From Pegoplata infirma (taxonomy: Eukaryota > Arthropoda > Insecta > Diptera > Anthomyiidae), in NCBI GenBank assembly GCA_963921195.1, contig OY992539.1, forward strand, positions 162,384,622 to 162,448,621: a DNA stretch of 64,000 nt. Direction: 5' to 3'. The notes beneath the pieces were generated by a model. It made no database searches and was not told the DNA's origin. It worked only from the letters and a program-made list of their open reading frames with translations. A program made the translations under genes and the position numbers. Shown one piece after another: positions 1 to 11,413 of this stretch. How positions within the stretch are numbered: the stretch's first letter is position 1; every line of letters begins with the position of its first letter.

Positions 1-821
1 TCACTGATTTTTTTTTTTTAACAACAGACACAAATGATGATACGACCCGTAACCAAAATGCCCTTGCGCAGCCACAGACGGTAGTTTTCGACTGAAGCTC
101 AGTTTTCTGGTTGGACATTCAGACCTTCAGGGTATGTAAGTAAACGCTGGCTGTTTGAATTGTTTTCTGGCTGTCGAACACACATGTACACATCAACTCA
201 CACATAAACATAAAAACACACACACACATATTAAACGCACACACATAAACATAAACACACACATTGAAGCAGAGAAAAAAAAAATAAATGAAAACAATTC
301 ATAAAAGACCGGCAGACCAACTACATACCTACCACTGTCTGACTACTATATCCAACCCGAACATCTTCTGTCAAACGACAGATATGAATTTTTGTGGTGG
401 TTGATTTTGTTAAGTGCACAAAAGAAAAAGGATGAGATACAACATCATCGTCGACGTCTACTCTCTTTGGCTTACACCATACCATGTGGTTTAGTTGTAT
501 GTTTTTTTCCTGTTTTGCCAAAGAGGCAAAAACATAGTCAGCGACACAATCAAATCTCTTATTTTTTTTTATTTTAAGAGCATATTAAATTTTTTGAATC
601 ATAAAATTTGAAAACGAGTATGCATGGATGTGTGTGTAGTGCTTGTTAAACGAGCTTAATGTTGTCGGATTACAGCATGTAGCCATAGGTTATCTTGCTG
701 TTGAGTTTTTCCATTTCATACATTTTCTTACAAATTTTTGCAAGAAATCAACAAAAAAAATTTCACATATTTTTTTTTATTTTAAACATTTCGTCTATTT
801 TAGGTCTCCGAAAATAGCTTC
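1..821. other. No gene seen; AC-rich microsatellite near 180-265
   Basis: I see no supportable coding sequence here. Between about 180 and 265 there is a degenerate CA-rich microsatellite (repeated ACACACAC and ACACATAAACATAAAC words). The rest is AT-rich unassigned DNA with A and T runs. Short open frames of 60-66 codons on both strands have no recognisable composition or motif. Confidence 0.5.
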
Positions 822-1049
822 TTGAATTTTTTCGCTACCCTAGGTGCTAGATTCATTGTAGCACACGTTTTTATTTTCAAACATAACCATTGGGGATCCA
901 GACTTATCTCTCCAAAGGTAGACAATTATAAAAGGCAATCTTCACTGCTAAACTGGATACAGAATGGCCGCCCCACTAACTGTCCAACAGATTTGCAAAA
1001 CAACGCATACTCTATAGTTTTTGGAGTCACTAAAAACATAAAACTTTAG
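822..1049 (+). pseudogene. Jockey-type LINE endonuclease fragment
   Basis: The frame is open for 75 codons. It reads LGARFIVA, then KHNHWGSRLISPK, and later GRPTNCPTDLQ and FGVTKNIK. In Jockey-clade LINEs the same order is seen around the GDxNAKH, HWGSR and SPTYWP...DFAVTK blocks of the apurinic-like endonuclease. The catalytic GDxN is not preserved (the residues at that place read HVFI), and the stretch between the two blocks is too short, so this is a decayed relic. A second relic with the matching blocks lies at 45358-50500 on the same strand. The homology call rests on motif order, not on an alignment. Confidence 0.6.
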
Positions 1050-2599
1050 CAAATAAAAGAAATTCCCTGTTATGAATTTTTATTAACAAGATTATTCAGA
1101 TTCCACATCCGAAATTTAATTTTCCAAACAAAAACACAAATTGGCTTAAACATAAAATGTACGCTAGTTCCCATTTACCTCAAAATATTTCGTTAAAAAA
1201 TAATGATGAAATCGACTCATTGTACACTGTTTGCTGAAATTTTGCACTCATCCGCGGCAGTTGCTAGAATTACTTTACCTCGTCCGATCTCCGCACTACA
1301 AAAAAATGGAATACAACTCCCATTTACGGGCAGGACCTTTGGAGGCTGTTCCGAATCTTCTGTACCTTGTGTAAAGGAGGGAGTTGAAGCTTATTAACGA
1401 CAAAAGCGTATATAATTCTCTTGATTCATTAGAACATCTTCGGAACGTTGGTTGTGTGACGCAGTTCTATCGATATTACCATGGTAAATGTTTTGCTGAA
1501 ATAAGTAAACTAATACCCCAAGCCCGTATTTTGATTCGTAACACTCTCTCTCTAATTAAGTAGAGTGAATCCGTTTGTAATCGTCTGTCCAGTCCATCTA
1601 ACAACGCATTACAGGGGCAATTCGTTTCTCAGTCGATATATCCATATGTGAAATTATCTCCCGCAGAAGTCTTCGCTGACACTTTTGATCTAGAAGTTTT
1701 CCCTCTTTCCCACCTCCCATACCTATTTTTCCTAATATCAACACAAATTTGTAAGGAGCATCTCCTGAGTGTTGGTTTAAATAAAAAGAATAATAAAAAA
1801 TGCCCCACTACATTAGAATCACCAATTCGACTACCAAAAACAAAACAAAACATGAGCCAGAAGTAACCCAGAAAAAGCCGATGCAAACCATCTCGAAAAG
1901 TGTTAACACCCAAAGTCTCCTCCAGCACAGACTGTGAGTTACAATCATTATTCAGTTATCCACATAACCCAATACTTTTAAAATTATCATTTAAAAGAGG
2001 TAAATGTGAAAAAATCTGCCGGTCATAACAAAACTACAGCCAAAATAAGCCAAGAACTCTCTGAATATGCGTTAAATGCACTTATGTACATCATACTTGA
2101 AACCAAAGCATTAATGCATTAGTTGTTTTATGTAGAATCCCAATGTAAAAGCGGTTATTGGCAATTGTTTGTTTGTTCCCACAACCTGGAAGAATCCTAA
2201 ATAAAAACGATTTTGAAGCCTGGCAAAGACTTGACTCAACATCACCCATAAGACATAAGCCCCATTGTGATTCCCTTAATTGTTACTTCCCTACTCCCCC
2301 TCTGATACAAAGTTCTACTACTTCAACTACCCCGATTTCCTAAGATAATCTGCTAGAGACGTTAATGAGACACCGTTTAGGCAGTCCAGATCATCGAAAA
2401 ATCATTGTCCCAAGTTCTTATGGCAGCTCCTCATCAGACCCGGACATTCATATAACAAGTGTTGCATTGAAACCTCCTCCATTTCCCACAACTTCTACAA
2501 TAATCCCTATCAGAAATTCCCATACGCACGGCTATTTGGCCGACTAACAGTATCCTGTCAGTACTCCCACTAATAGGCTAACCATACCATTGCCAAAGG
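1050..2599. other. Unassigned AT-rich DNA with a weak decayed frame at 2158-2547
   Basis: No gene is supported. Plus-strand frames 2158-2343 and 2365-2547 lie in the same reading phase, separated by an in-frame TAA, and encode a proline/serine/threonine-rich stretch (for example TPPLIQSSTTSTTPIS). This could be a decayed linker of a LINE ORF1 or a chance frame; I cannot tell. The base composition of 2160-2600 is less AT-extreme than its surroundings. Confidence 0.3.
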
Positions 2600-3880
2600 T
2601 AAGTGGACACACGCCAGTCGCTGTACCTGCTGTAGGTTGCAGGGATGTGATTTATTATCCACTGCTCTTCTTCACACAAGAGAACCATAGGTAAGTATTG
2701 GTCTTATTATCGCACTATACATCCAGTGGATAATGTACGCTTTTAGGCCCACCTTCTTCCGAAAGTTCTCCTGCATTTGTAAAAAGTACAAAACGGCTTC
2801 TTCATTCTTTCTGTTATATTCCTTTTCAAAGAAGGCTTTAAGTCAAGGATCACACCCAGGTATTTGTCCTCATTTGATAGTTTTAGGGTGATTCAACCTA
2901 ATTTGGGAAGGTCAAACCGGTCTATCTTAGTCCGGTCTATTATTAGGGTCACAACGTCATCAGAATAGGCAACCACCTTGATAAAAATTCCGTTGAGTGT
3001 TGAGTTGTCAAGTGACTCAAGGATTTTATTTATTACAAAATTCCACAGAAAGAGAGAGCTCACTCCCACTTGTGAAGTGTCCCTTGTAAATTCCTTCCTC
3101 GCTTCATCATTACATATCTTCTAGTTAATTGCCTAGCAACCCGGGAAATGGGTGTTCATCATAAGTTCAATGTTTTCCTGACTGCTTTCTGCGAAAGATC
3201 CATTGGGCTTATTAAGATAACTTGGAACACTGGCATCTTTGAAAACAATTTTACGGAGCCTAGTCGCCTCCGTAGTTCCCTCCAATTCTCCACAGAAGAA
3301 GGACTAAGAAGCACTTTTCGCTTTTTCTGGTTTCCGTCTTGAACGCATTAAAGCTGTGACGATATTTCTCCCAGTCTTCCGTCGTATTATCTTTCTTTGC
3401 CCTATTGAGAGTTTTCTACTTACTGTTTTGAAAAGCCCAAGTTCCGAGTGCCCACCATGGTTAATGGATCTTCTTTGGAGGCAAGCTCTCTGGACAGGAT
3501 TTAAGATAAGCTTTCCTAAGGGTGTTTGCCACTAAACTAACAGATTTCTGCAAATCTTGTATGCTGACCGGTTTCTCCATTTCTGGAGGCGGTAGTGCTT
3601 TCACAAGATTTGAAAATTTACCCAGTTCGTTTTCTAGGGCTTCCTATAAGAGATCCTTTTGTCCATTGATCAATGCTGAAAAATACCCAGTAATGGTGTG
3701 AAAAAGAGCATTCCTGAGATACCATCCTGTCTGAAATTTCAACCGAGTCCATATTTAAAACAAAAGTTTTGTGTCAATAAGCTCTTCCCTTATTCTGATA
3801 TAGAACGTCGGACTATTTCCCTTTTTGGCGATGATACTGCTATCATGCCCATTCTTCTTCTGTAAAAGCATCAAATTTAT
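2600..3880 (-). pseudogene. LOA/R1-like LINE relic (endonuclease end, linker, partial reverse transcriptase)
   Basis: Read on the minus strand from high to low coordinates, recognisable LINE blocks appear in order with frameshifts: GNSPTF and an SDH-like stretch of the endonuclease (about 3840-3700), PWW and a W-x-x-Y linker (about 3480-3370), VPSYLNKPNGSFAES and NTHFPG of the RT amino-terminal region (about 3240-3150), GTSQVGVSSLFLWN matching the usual PQGGVLSPLLWN block (about 3090-3040), VVAYSDDVV, the catalytic F/Y-x-DD box (about 2980-2950), KYLGVIL (about 2865-2840) and a PILTYGSLV thumb motif (about 2720-2650). The core between NTHFPG and GTSQVG is missing, so RT motif A is deleted. 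Frameshifts and stops rule out function. The clade is inferred from motif style only. Confidence 0.7.
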
Positions 3881-3980
3881 TGCAAAATCGCATTACCGTT
3901 AGGGTTGCAAGACGGGCTTGATTTGTATTGATTGTCAAGCTTTTTTAGTACGTGTCAAAAAACAAGCCAAAATGCCATTT

Positions 3981-4742
3981 CGTCAGCTTATTATTGTTTT
4001 GCTCCATACGCCAACAACTCGGTTTCGAGAAAAACGATAAAATAGGTTTACCACAAATTTTCTCGAAAAGTAATCGATGGATTTTGTTTTAATGTTTACC
4101 ATTTATTGCTACAGATATTGTTAACAAAGCTTCTAGTTTTCAGACTTTTACATACAAAAGATCAAAAGATTTTAAGCTTTTAAGAAAATAAGATTTTATG
4201 GTATTATGCTCCATATCCAATTTTGCTTACACATTTGGGACTTTTGTGTGATATGGAGCAAATGAGTTTTCAACGCCAAACAAAATAACAATGAAACAAA
4301 AAGAGCTAGATCGACAAATCTGGGTATTTAGAACACTTATATAGTCAGGTTGCATGGTATTAAAAATGGGGATGATCGGTCAATGGACACGCCTACCTCC
4401 CACACAACCTAAATGGCAAATATGACATTACTTGAAATGTTTAGAAGTTACGGTATTAAAATTTGGTACGTAGAATAGTACCAATATAATTAATCTCCAT
4501 TCCAAAAATATGCAAGATCCGTTAATTTTTAAATAATCTAGAGCTTTTTCTATAACGCAAATTTTCAAAAAACCTCAAAATGGTGTGTTTTTCTTAGAAA
4601 ATGCTGGATATCTCAAATTTGAAAAGATGTTTTAAAAAACGGACTTCGGAATAAGAAAGAGGATATTTATATTATATATATTCCATTCGTAACTCATTTT
4701 TTTCAAAAATGGCGTATGGAGCAAAACAATAATAAGGTGACG
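3981..4742. mobile_element. 762-bp non-autonomous DNA transposon, intact copy
   Basis: The ends are inverted repeats: CGTCAGCTTATTATTG at the left, and CAATAATAAGGTGACG at the right. The repeat continues inward over about 33 bp with one mismatch (TTTGCTCCATACGCC). It is flanked by ATTT on both sides (3977-3980 and 4743-4746). The second copy at 27035-36702 is flanked by ATAT on both sides, which supports a 4-bp TSD. No transposase is encoded. The superfamily is uncertain: a 4-bp duplication that is not TTAA argues against piggyBac. Confidence 0.85.
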
Positions 4743-4960
4743 ATTTGTCAAGCTAAAGTCAAATTTTAAAAATTTACTCAAAAAAATAGCTGCTTTCCAT
4801 TATTTTTATAATCAGCAAAAAAAATAAGTCTAACTAAAAATTAAAAAAAAAACTTTTGCAGAACTCATTAAAAACTTGTTAAAATTAACTAACGTTTTGC
4901 TTCGTAGAACACCGATTTATTTTATTTTGAAGCCCCGAACATTTTTTAATTATCTAAGTC

Positions 4961-5743
4961 TAGAGTATTCGAAACCGAAAACCGGTTTTTTCATTTTTAG
5001 AAACTCGTCAGGTTTTGAATAGTTTTGAATTTCGAATATTCGAGAAAGCGGTTTTTTGTGTTGGTTAACCGGTTTTTATATAAAGTTATAATATTATGAG
5101 TTAAAATATGTATTGACATTACACAGTTTTTTAGAAACACTCACAAAACTTAGCGGTACTTCCATTATCACTTAGCGGTACTTCCATAAATATCAATATA
5201 TCAACGAGTTCCGGAGACCGTCTCTTCCTTTAATATTGAAATCAAAATATATTTTTTAAATTTGGCACCTTGAAGTTTTATGGCAAACCATTTTTTAAAT
5301 TATTCTTTTGAAATTGTTGAAATCGGAATTTCAATGTCTGATGTCTGAATTTATTATTTTATTATTGAATTGTTTAAACAATTCAGTAAAAACAAATTTG
5401 TAAATAAAATCTCTACGGATTTCCGCTTGCAATTGCAAAGAATTCAAATTTAGTTGTTACTTCCTGTCGAAGTTTCCAGTGAAATTGTGCGAAGTAAACG
5501 GTGTCATATAGATGATACTATTTTCGCTATGACTTATCGATTTTGTGATTATTGGGTTATGCCTGTTTTGTAAAAATATAATTAAGTTTAATTAATTTTT
5601 AACCTGAAAATTAAAAACCGAAAAACCCGGTTTAACCGGTTTTTTTCCTAAAACCCAAACCGGAAATCGGTTTTTCAAAAATAAGCTTTTTCGAATAAAC
5701 CGAAAACCGGTTTTTGAAAATGGCCGTTTTTTTGAATACACTA
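4961..5743. mobile_element. hAT-like MITE rich in AAACCGGTTT words
   Basis: The element begins TAGAGTATTCGAAA and ends TTTGAATACACTA, so the TIR is TAG(A/T)GTATTC. An exact 8-bp duplication TCTAAGTC flanks it (4953-4960 and 5744-5751). Both subterminal regions repeat the word AAAACCGGTTTT several times in each orientation (about 4975-5080 and 5610-5730), which gives long pairing potential. No coding sequence is present. An 8-bp TSD and a TA-starting TIR are usual for hAT relatives. Confidence 0.85.
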
Positions 5744-7720
5744 TCTAAGTCCCACAAAATTTGTTTTGTAACATTTTAATTGCGTTTTGGATAATAAAAT
5801 TTTCATTAAACACGGACGCAACATTTTCTTTAACTACTGATTTTTGATTCTACGAATTTTTCGTTGCACAGATCAAAATCGCATTAAAAAAATACTACTT
5901 TTTTCCGACAATTATTTTTTGCGTTTCGTTGAAAATACTTCAGGAAAAAAAATCAGAATTTTTCCAACTCCCGACACTTTTTTGTTAAGCTTTTATAGCC
6001 CTGTACACTGAAAAAAAAGAATTAACTTAAACTTTGGAAAAATTTTCTTCAAAATAGTTTATAAATTTTCCCACAATTTAGTTAAATTTAACTGAAAGTT
6101 GGAAAATTTTCTTAACTGTTAGGAAAAAATTTTAGTTCATGTACCGTTAAATAGGCCACAATTTTCCTTAAATGGAATTCCCTAATACATGGAAGAAATT
6201 ATTACCGCCAAAGAAATTTTCCCTAAATAATTGAAAAATAATCTTTGTTTTTAAGACATATTTCTAAAACAAAATTTAGTTAAAAAAAATTCAGTTTTAG
6301 GACGTAATTTCCTACCAATTAGTTCATCATATTTATTTTCTTTAATTTGAGGAAGTTTTTTCCACAAGTTTAGTTAATTTTTCATAACTTGAAATTGTTT
6401 TGTTGATTAATTTATTTTTTTATGCTTGCTTGCAGTTCACATTTTGTTTATTATTTGAAGTACATGAATACAAAAAGTTTGATCTTGTATAACAAGCACG
6501 GTTTAGATATATAAGGTTAAGTAAGATTGGACAACTGGCCGGCCAATGTTTTGACAAATTTCGGTGTTTTCTTTAAATTTTTATTATTTGCAATTTCACA
6601 CCAGGGATGTTAAAGTTGGTACAATTGTACTTTTTTTTGGTACATTTTAACCTTCAAATGTACCGTGGTACTACCGCGACTCATTTGGTACAATTTAATA
6701 ATTTCCAATTTTATCGAAATATCATTGAAGGACCCAAAATTTTTTTTCACTAATTAAAAAAAAGGCTCAAAATAAAATTTCAAGTCTAAATTGGGAAACT
6801 TTTTTTTAGAAAAATTTTCAGATGTTAAAAACTTGTTTTTATAGAAAATGCCTCAGAATTTGACACTTGATCAGTTCATGCGAATAAGGCCGAAAAGACC
6901 ATTTGTAGAATTTTACAAGGGAAACGGTTAAAAATTAATATTTTTCTCAACTTGTTTGCATTAGCTTTAAGATTTAACTCACTTCTACCCATATACACAA
7001 TTTTTGTAAGGTATTTGAAAGAGAACATGCCTAAACGGACTTCAATTTTTTCCTTAAATGAATTGCACTTTTAAAGCCTTTTTAAAGCTAAAAAATCAAA
7101 ATGTTGCCAAATTTTTTTGCAGAGGATTGTAGAGCTCTATTAAAACATCCATTTATGCAGAAAAATTTATTTTCAAAAAAGTGGTCTATTCGTCCTTATT
7201 CGTATGAACTGTTCAGTTGATGAAATTCTTACTTACTTTTATCAAAGAAAAAGTCTCCGAATTTTTTACAGAAGTTTCACTCAACTTCCCATTGATAGAA
7301 ACTTCATACAGAAAAAGTAAGATAGTACTAATTGCAGATTCTGAGACATTTTATCGTTAGAGAAATTTTGGATCTCGATGCATTTTTCGTGTTCACACAC
7401 TCAGGTACATTTTTCGTGTTCATACACTCACAATCAGTGTTGCCAGATAAGGGGATTTGTCCCCAAAATGGGGATTTCGAGTTTGGTTTGGGGACAAGAT
7501 TTCCAGGGGAGGGATTTGGGGATTTCGCTAATTTTTGGGGATTTTTTTTTCAAAAATTTAAAATTTAATTTTTAAAATTGTTAAGACTATTACCAATTTA
7601 CAAGATTGACATTGGTACAGAATGCAGTCAAAAATTCATTTGTTAATGTCAAAGTAGTAAAATTGGAATAACAATGCTTTAATTATTTTTTGACGTTTTT
7701 TGAAAAATAAAAAAAATATT

Positions 7721-7887
7721 CAGCCTTACCATAGAAAAATAAAATATATTTAAAACCAGCTTTTAATTTTATTTCCATACAAATTGTTTTTGTTTTTCAA
7801 ATCGACTTTCCAAAAATTTATTAAAAATTTGAAATTTAAAATAAAACTTTTGTTAAAATAGACTTTTTGTTTTCTTGTGGTAAGGGC
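7721..7887. mobile_element. Short MITE, copy 1 (CAGCCTTACCATAGAAAA)
   Basis: A 167-bp block starts CAGCCTTACCATAGAAAA and ends TTTTCTTGTGGTAAGGGC, imperfect inverse ends. A second copy lies at 63114-63270 in the same orientation and is near-identical apart from small indels. Flanks differ, so both are dispersed copies. The TSD is not clear. Confidence 0.65.
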
Positions 7888-8181
7888 CTTTATTTTTTAA
7901 AAGAACTAAGATTGCAGTCTTTATACATAAGCTGGTAGACAACTGTTTTTTTGTTATTTTCCCCGTAAAACTGTCCTTAATCCCATCATTTGGATTGGGC
8001 AAGATGAAATAATTTAGGTCGGGAGTAATTTTAGTAAATCATAAATGTTTTACGAGGGTCGAACAAAGCTAATTTTTTTCAAAATAATTTTTCTAACGAC
8101 ATACAAAAATACTAAAAGTCAATCAATACAGCTAAAAAAACCATTATTTTTTGACCTCCAATACTTTTGACCACCAATTTA

Positions 8182-8345
8182 GAGAATAATCACAATTGGA
8201 GCGGGAAGCGGAAAAACGCAATTGTCCTCATAAAAATAGAATTGAATCTAGTTTGGCGGAAAAACGCGGCGGAATTTTTTTGTCATATAAAACGTATGTG
8301 AACAGTTGCGGAAAAACGCTTCCCGCTCCAATTGTGATTATTCTC
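8182..8345. mobile_element. 164-bp Tourist-like MITE, copy 1
   Basis: The left end is GAGAATAATCACAATTGG and continues GAGCGGGAAGCG; the right end is its exact inverse. TTA flanks both sides (8179-8181 and 8346-8348). GGAAAAACGC words recur inside. A second, equally long copy lies inverted at 50583-50746, also flanked by TTA. A TTA/TAA duplication is the hallmark of PIF/Harbinger. Confidence 0.9.
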
Positions 8346-10179
8346 TTATTTGGGAACAATAAAAAAATATTTTGTTTATTTATTTTAGATCTACTTAAGT
8401 GCAAAGTAATGGGATATCAAAATAAAAATTTTTTTCTTTGTTTACAAAAAAAAATAATGGTCAAAAGTATTGGGGGCCAAAAAATAGGTACTGGTGTCTC
8501 CAACTGTATTGACTACTACTGATGAAGACAGTTAACTGGAACTGTCCAAAACCGGTATAGGAATACCAGAAATTTCTATAGCTTTTAGAAATTACAATTT
8601 TTCTTCTACATTTTTCAACTCAAACCCTTATAACAAATAGAATTAGAGCCCGTGCTCGATCTGTACTAACAGAAAAATCAACAAATTTATTTTGACTTTT
8701 AGTATTTTTGTGGGTCGTTTAAAAAATTATTTGACAACCGAGATGTAGGCATTTTAATATTTTGTGGAACAAACCTTCAAACCCAACAATTCTTTTAATA
8801 TTGGAAAAGTGTATGTTAAAGGAATATATTTTTTATTCAAATTTCTTATAAAAAATCCTAACATATCCAAGAATTCCGGGCTCGATACGATCAGGGGTAC
8901 CATCAGGTAATGTCAAGGAAGTTGACAACGTCAAAATTTTAAAAGACATTTTTTTAAGTATACGAATCATTTATCAGAAAAATTAAATTTCTAAAGATCA
9001 TCCTTAACTATTCGAATTGTGAAAAAAATCCTGTAGATACTCAAATTAAGAGAACGTGGGGTTAAAATCCAAATTTCGTTGAGTATATCCAGAAATTTTT
9101 GCAAAAGCAAATATCTGATTTGAACAGTATATTTTCTTTTTTTCAAAATTCGAAGGATAAAACCAAAAAAAATACATTTTAAACTTCCTTACAATGTTCT
9201 GATGGTATTCCTGATCTTATCGATGCCGGATTTTTTTTTCAAAAGTTATGTAATTTTGTAGGGAAGAGAAACAAAAAGACAACATTTACACCTTTTTTAA
9301 TATCACCAGAATTGTTGGATTTGTGGACTTGATTAACAAAAAAATTCAAATTCCCATATCTCTAGAAGGTAAATCGCCTTCTACAACTTTTTTGTTTAAA
9401 ATTAAATATTTAAATATCATAAAAAGGTATAACCTTAAAATTAATATAAAAATATTGTTAAATAAACACCGTTTTTTTAATTAAAAGAGAGTTTATATTT
9501 GAATATTCATAAATTTTTTTGGGGATTTTATATAATTTGTAGGGTATTTTTGGGGATTTCATTTTTTAAATTGGGGACAAGAGCCAAATATTTTCTGGCA
9601 ACACTGCTCACAATCAGATTATTATATCTGTCGAATAATTCTGGGATTTTGAGAGTTATTCTTCTAGAAAAATTATCGAACACTGAGAAATTTTTTGCAG
9701 TCTAGATTTTAAGAAATTGTTCAAAAACGCCCCTGGCGCCCCAGGGTATAAAATGTTAGGCAAAACCGAATTTAACAGTTTTATGTGTTTTTAATTAAGT
9801 TTTTATAAAAATAAAAAAAATTGGTACCGTGAGGGTACAAAAAGTACAATTAATTTTGAAAATTGGTACAAAATTGAAAACCCCATTTAACATCCCTGTT
9901 TCACACACTTTTAGCAGAAACAATTTTTAAAGAATAATTAGCAAAAATTAATAATTTTCAAAAAAAAAAAAATACCAAAAATCGCACAATTTTCTTGTAT
10001 TTTAAACATATTAAAAAAAAATTATCACAATTCCTTTTTGTTTCGATATTTTGTTTTTTTAGTACACACCGATTTCTGTCGTTCTTCATCATCCTTTATA
10101 TATGTCATTCGTGATAACAAGTAATAAATTTAATACTTACATTTTTTTCTACATATAAAAGTGTTAGAAAAAAAATATT

Positions 10180-10265
10180 TTAATCACAACAAAGACCTTG
10201 GCTTTGGCGTGTTTTCCGATAGTCTGGGAACAAACGCCACATACAAAGTCTTTGTTGTAATTTAA
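10180..10265. other. Short hairpin of about 80 bp
   Basis: CACAACAAAGAC...GGCGTGTTTTCC pairs with GGGAACAAACGCC...GTCTTTGTTGT across a loop of about 8-10 bases, giving a stem of roughly 34 imperfect pairs. The size is that of a microRNA precursor or of a very short MITE. It lies inside the CACTGA element 6006-10608. No expression evidence is available. Confidence 0.5.
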
Positions 10266-10739
10266 TTAAAAAAACTAATGAAATTTATTACTTGACTATA
10301 AGAAACAAACGTTTCTTTATATTTATAATAAAATATGTATCCAATGAGAATTATATGTGTATTCCATGGTATTCAATAAATAAACCATGAAAAAATATAA
10401 AATTAAATCGGAAAAATTTCCTAATTAGAAATGTTTTTTTAAATAAAAAATGGGAAATTTTGTCCTACTTTCTAGTTCAAATTGGTCCGTATTTTTAAGA
10501 AAAATATGGACTAAAAAGTAGGAATACATAGCAATGGAGATAAATCATTATCAATTTTCCTTGGATTTAGTTAATTTTCCCATTTTTTAGTTAGTTTTTT
10601 TCTGAGTGTAACCATCTATTTTTTGCATTTTGGGGTGTAGGAAAAAATTAAATAATTATTTTAATTTTTAGTTTCAATTTCAATAACCACTTTACTATTT
10701 TCAAATTTGTTTCAAAAAGTACTTTTTTTTAAATAAAAA

Positions 10740-11410
10740 AATGTTAAATCCTACAACTTAAGGATATCCTCCATAGTTAGAACTATGGTGTTTTACTGTA
10801 TGCGTGCCAATTTTAAACTTTAAGCTCATCAATGGGCTTCAGAAAGCTCTGAATAGACAAAAACAAAAAAAACGGTGTAAATAAATTGATCACGCCCCTT
10901 TTCCCAGCTGATTCTCTGCGCTTACACCTATTATGAAAAATCCAGGTCCGTGCTGATCTTCTCTATGTACTCTACCATATATTTGTGAAATTTCATCTTC
11001 CTAGGTCATTAGGGGTCTTCAAATTAGTTAAAATATTAAACAAAAAAACAATATTTCAACGCCCACTTTTCTTCTTTATTCTCCGTCCACAGTCGAAACA
11101 TTTTAAACCCGACTACAGTAGGATATGCTCCATCGTTACGACCATGTGCTTTGAAATTTTCAGCTTCCTAAATCAATTGGGGGCTTCAAAAGATGTTCAA
11201 ATATAAAAAAAAAACACAATTTTGCCAAGCCCCTTTTTTCTCTTAGTTCTCCGTCTATAATTCAAAAATTATAAATCCGACTTATCCAGGATATGTTCCG
11301 TCGTTAACACTATATTCTAGGAAAATTTCAGCTTCCTTAAAAATGAACGACAAAGAAAGAGGAATACACAAATAGGGAAATTATATACTCATATAGCTTA
11401 GATATAGAAG
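10740..11410. repeat. Fragment of the tandem-array repeat also seen at 34027-36650
   Basis: Successive modules contain a cluster of phrases: TCAGCTTCCTAA, then CACGCCCCTTTTC, then ATTCTCCGTCCACAG, then CCGACTAC with GGATATGCTCC. The same phrases recur in the 34027-36650 array. The block ends with GGAATACACAAATAGGGAAATTATATACTC, close to the end of the larger copy (AGGAACACACAAATAGGG). About three modules of 150-200 bp remain. Confidence 0.6.
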
Positions 11411-11413
11411 ATA

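Larger units (their letters stand above)
7435..9606. mobile_element. hAT-like element, CAGTGTTGCCAG ends
   Basis: The ends are CAGTGTTGCCAGA and CTGGCAACACTG, flanked by an exact 8-bp duplication CTCACAAT (7427-7434 and 9607-9614). The subterminal regions are rich in GGGGATTT and GGGGACAAG words, repeated at 7450-7540 and 9520-9585. It carries two smaller insertions, 7721-7887 and 8182-8345. A stretch at about 8740-8820 is similar to the arms of the hAT at 27344-33628 (CCAACAATTCTTTTA and following). No transposase frame is seen; the 60-108-codon frames are chance. Confidence 0.9.
6602..9898. mobile_element. hAT-like element, CAGGGATGTTAAA ends
   Basis: The left end CAGGGATGTTAAA is the exact inverse of the right end TTTAACATCCCTG. 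An 8-bp duplication TTTCACAC flanks it (6594-6601 and 9899-9906). Both subterminal regions contain GGTACAAT/GTACC words. The element is 3297 bp, of which 2172 bp is a second hAT (7435-9606). No transposase is recognisable. The TSD length and CAGGG end are standard for the hAT superfamily. Confidence 0.9.
6006..10608. mobile_element. TA-flanked CACT(G/C)A element, host of nested hATs
   Basis: The left end is CACTGAAAAAAAAG and the right end CTTTTTTTCTGAGTG-like, with TA on both sides (6004-6005 and 10609-10610). Without the nested hAT (6602-9898) and its duplicated 8 bp, the element is about 1.3 kb. Its interior repeats the words TTAACTAAA and GGAAAATT in both orientations. A fragment starting at 13233 matches the reverse complement of 10480-10608. 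It is non-coding and Tc1/mariner-like by its TA duplication. Confidence 0.75.

Noticed and set aside
392..577. Short open frames at both strands of 321-577
   Set aside because: 60-66 codons, no motif, AT-driven composition, overlapping frames on opposite strands.
1629..1928. 99-codon minus-strand frame
   Set aside because: No recognisable domain, overlaps a plus frame of similar size, no supporting context in a transposon-rich region.
3981..4742. Assignment of the 762-bp element to piggyBac because of a 4-bp TSD
   Set aside because: The duplications are ATTT and ATAT, not TTAA, and the TIR does not start CCC.
8196..8522. 108-codon frame
   Set aside because: Runs across the TTA-flanked MITE 8182-8345 and its flank, so it is a chance join.
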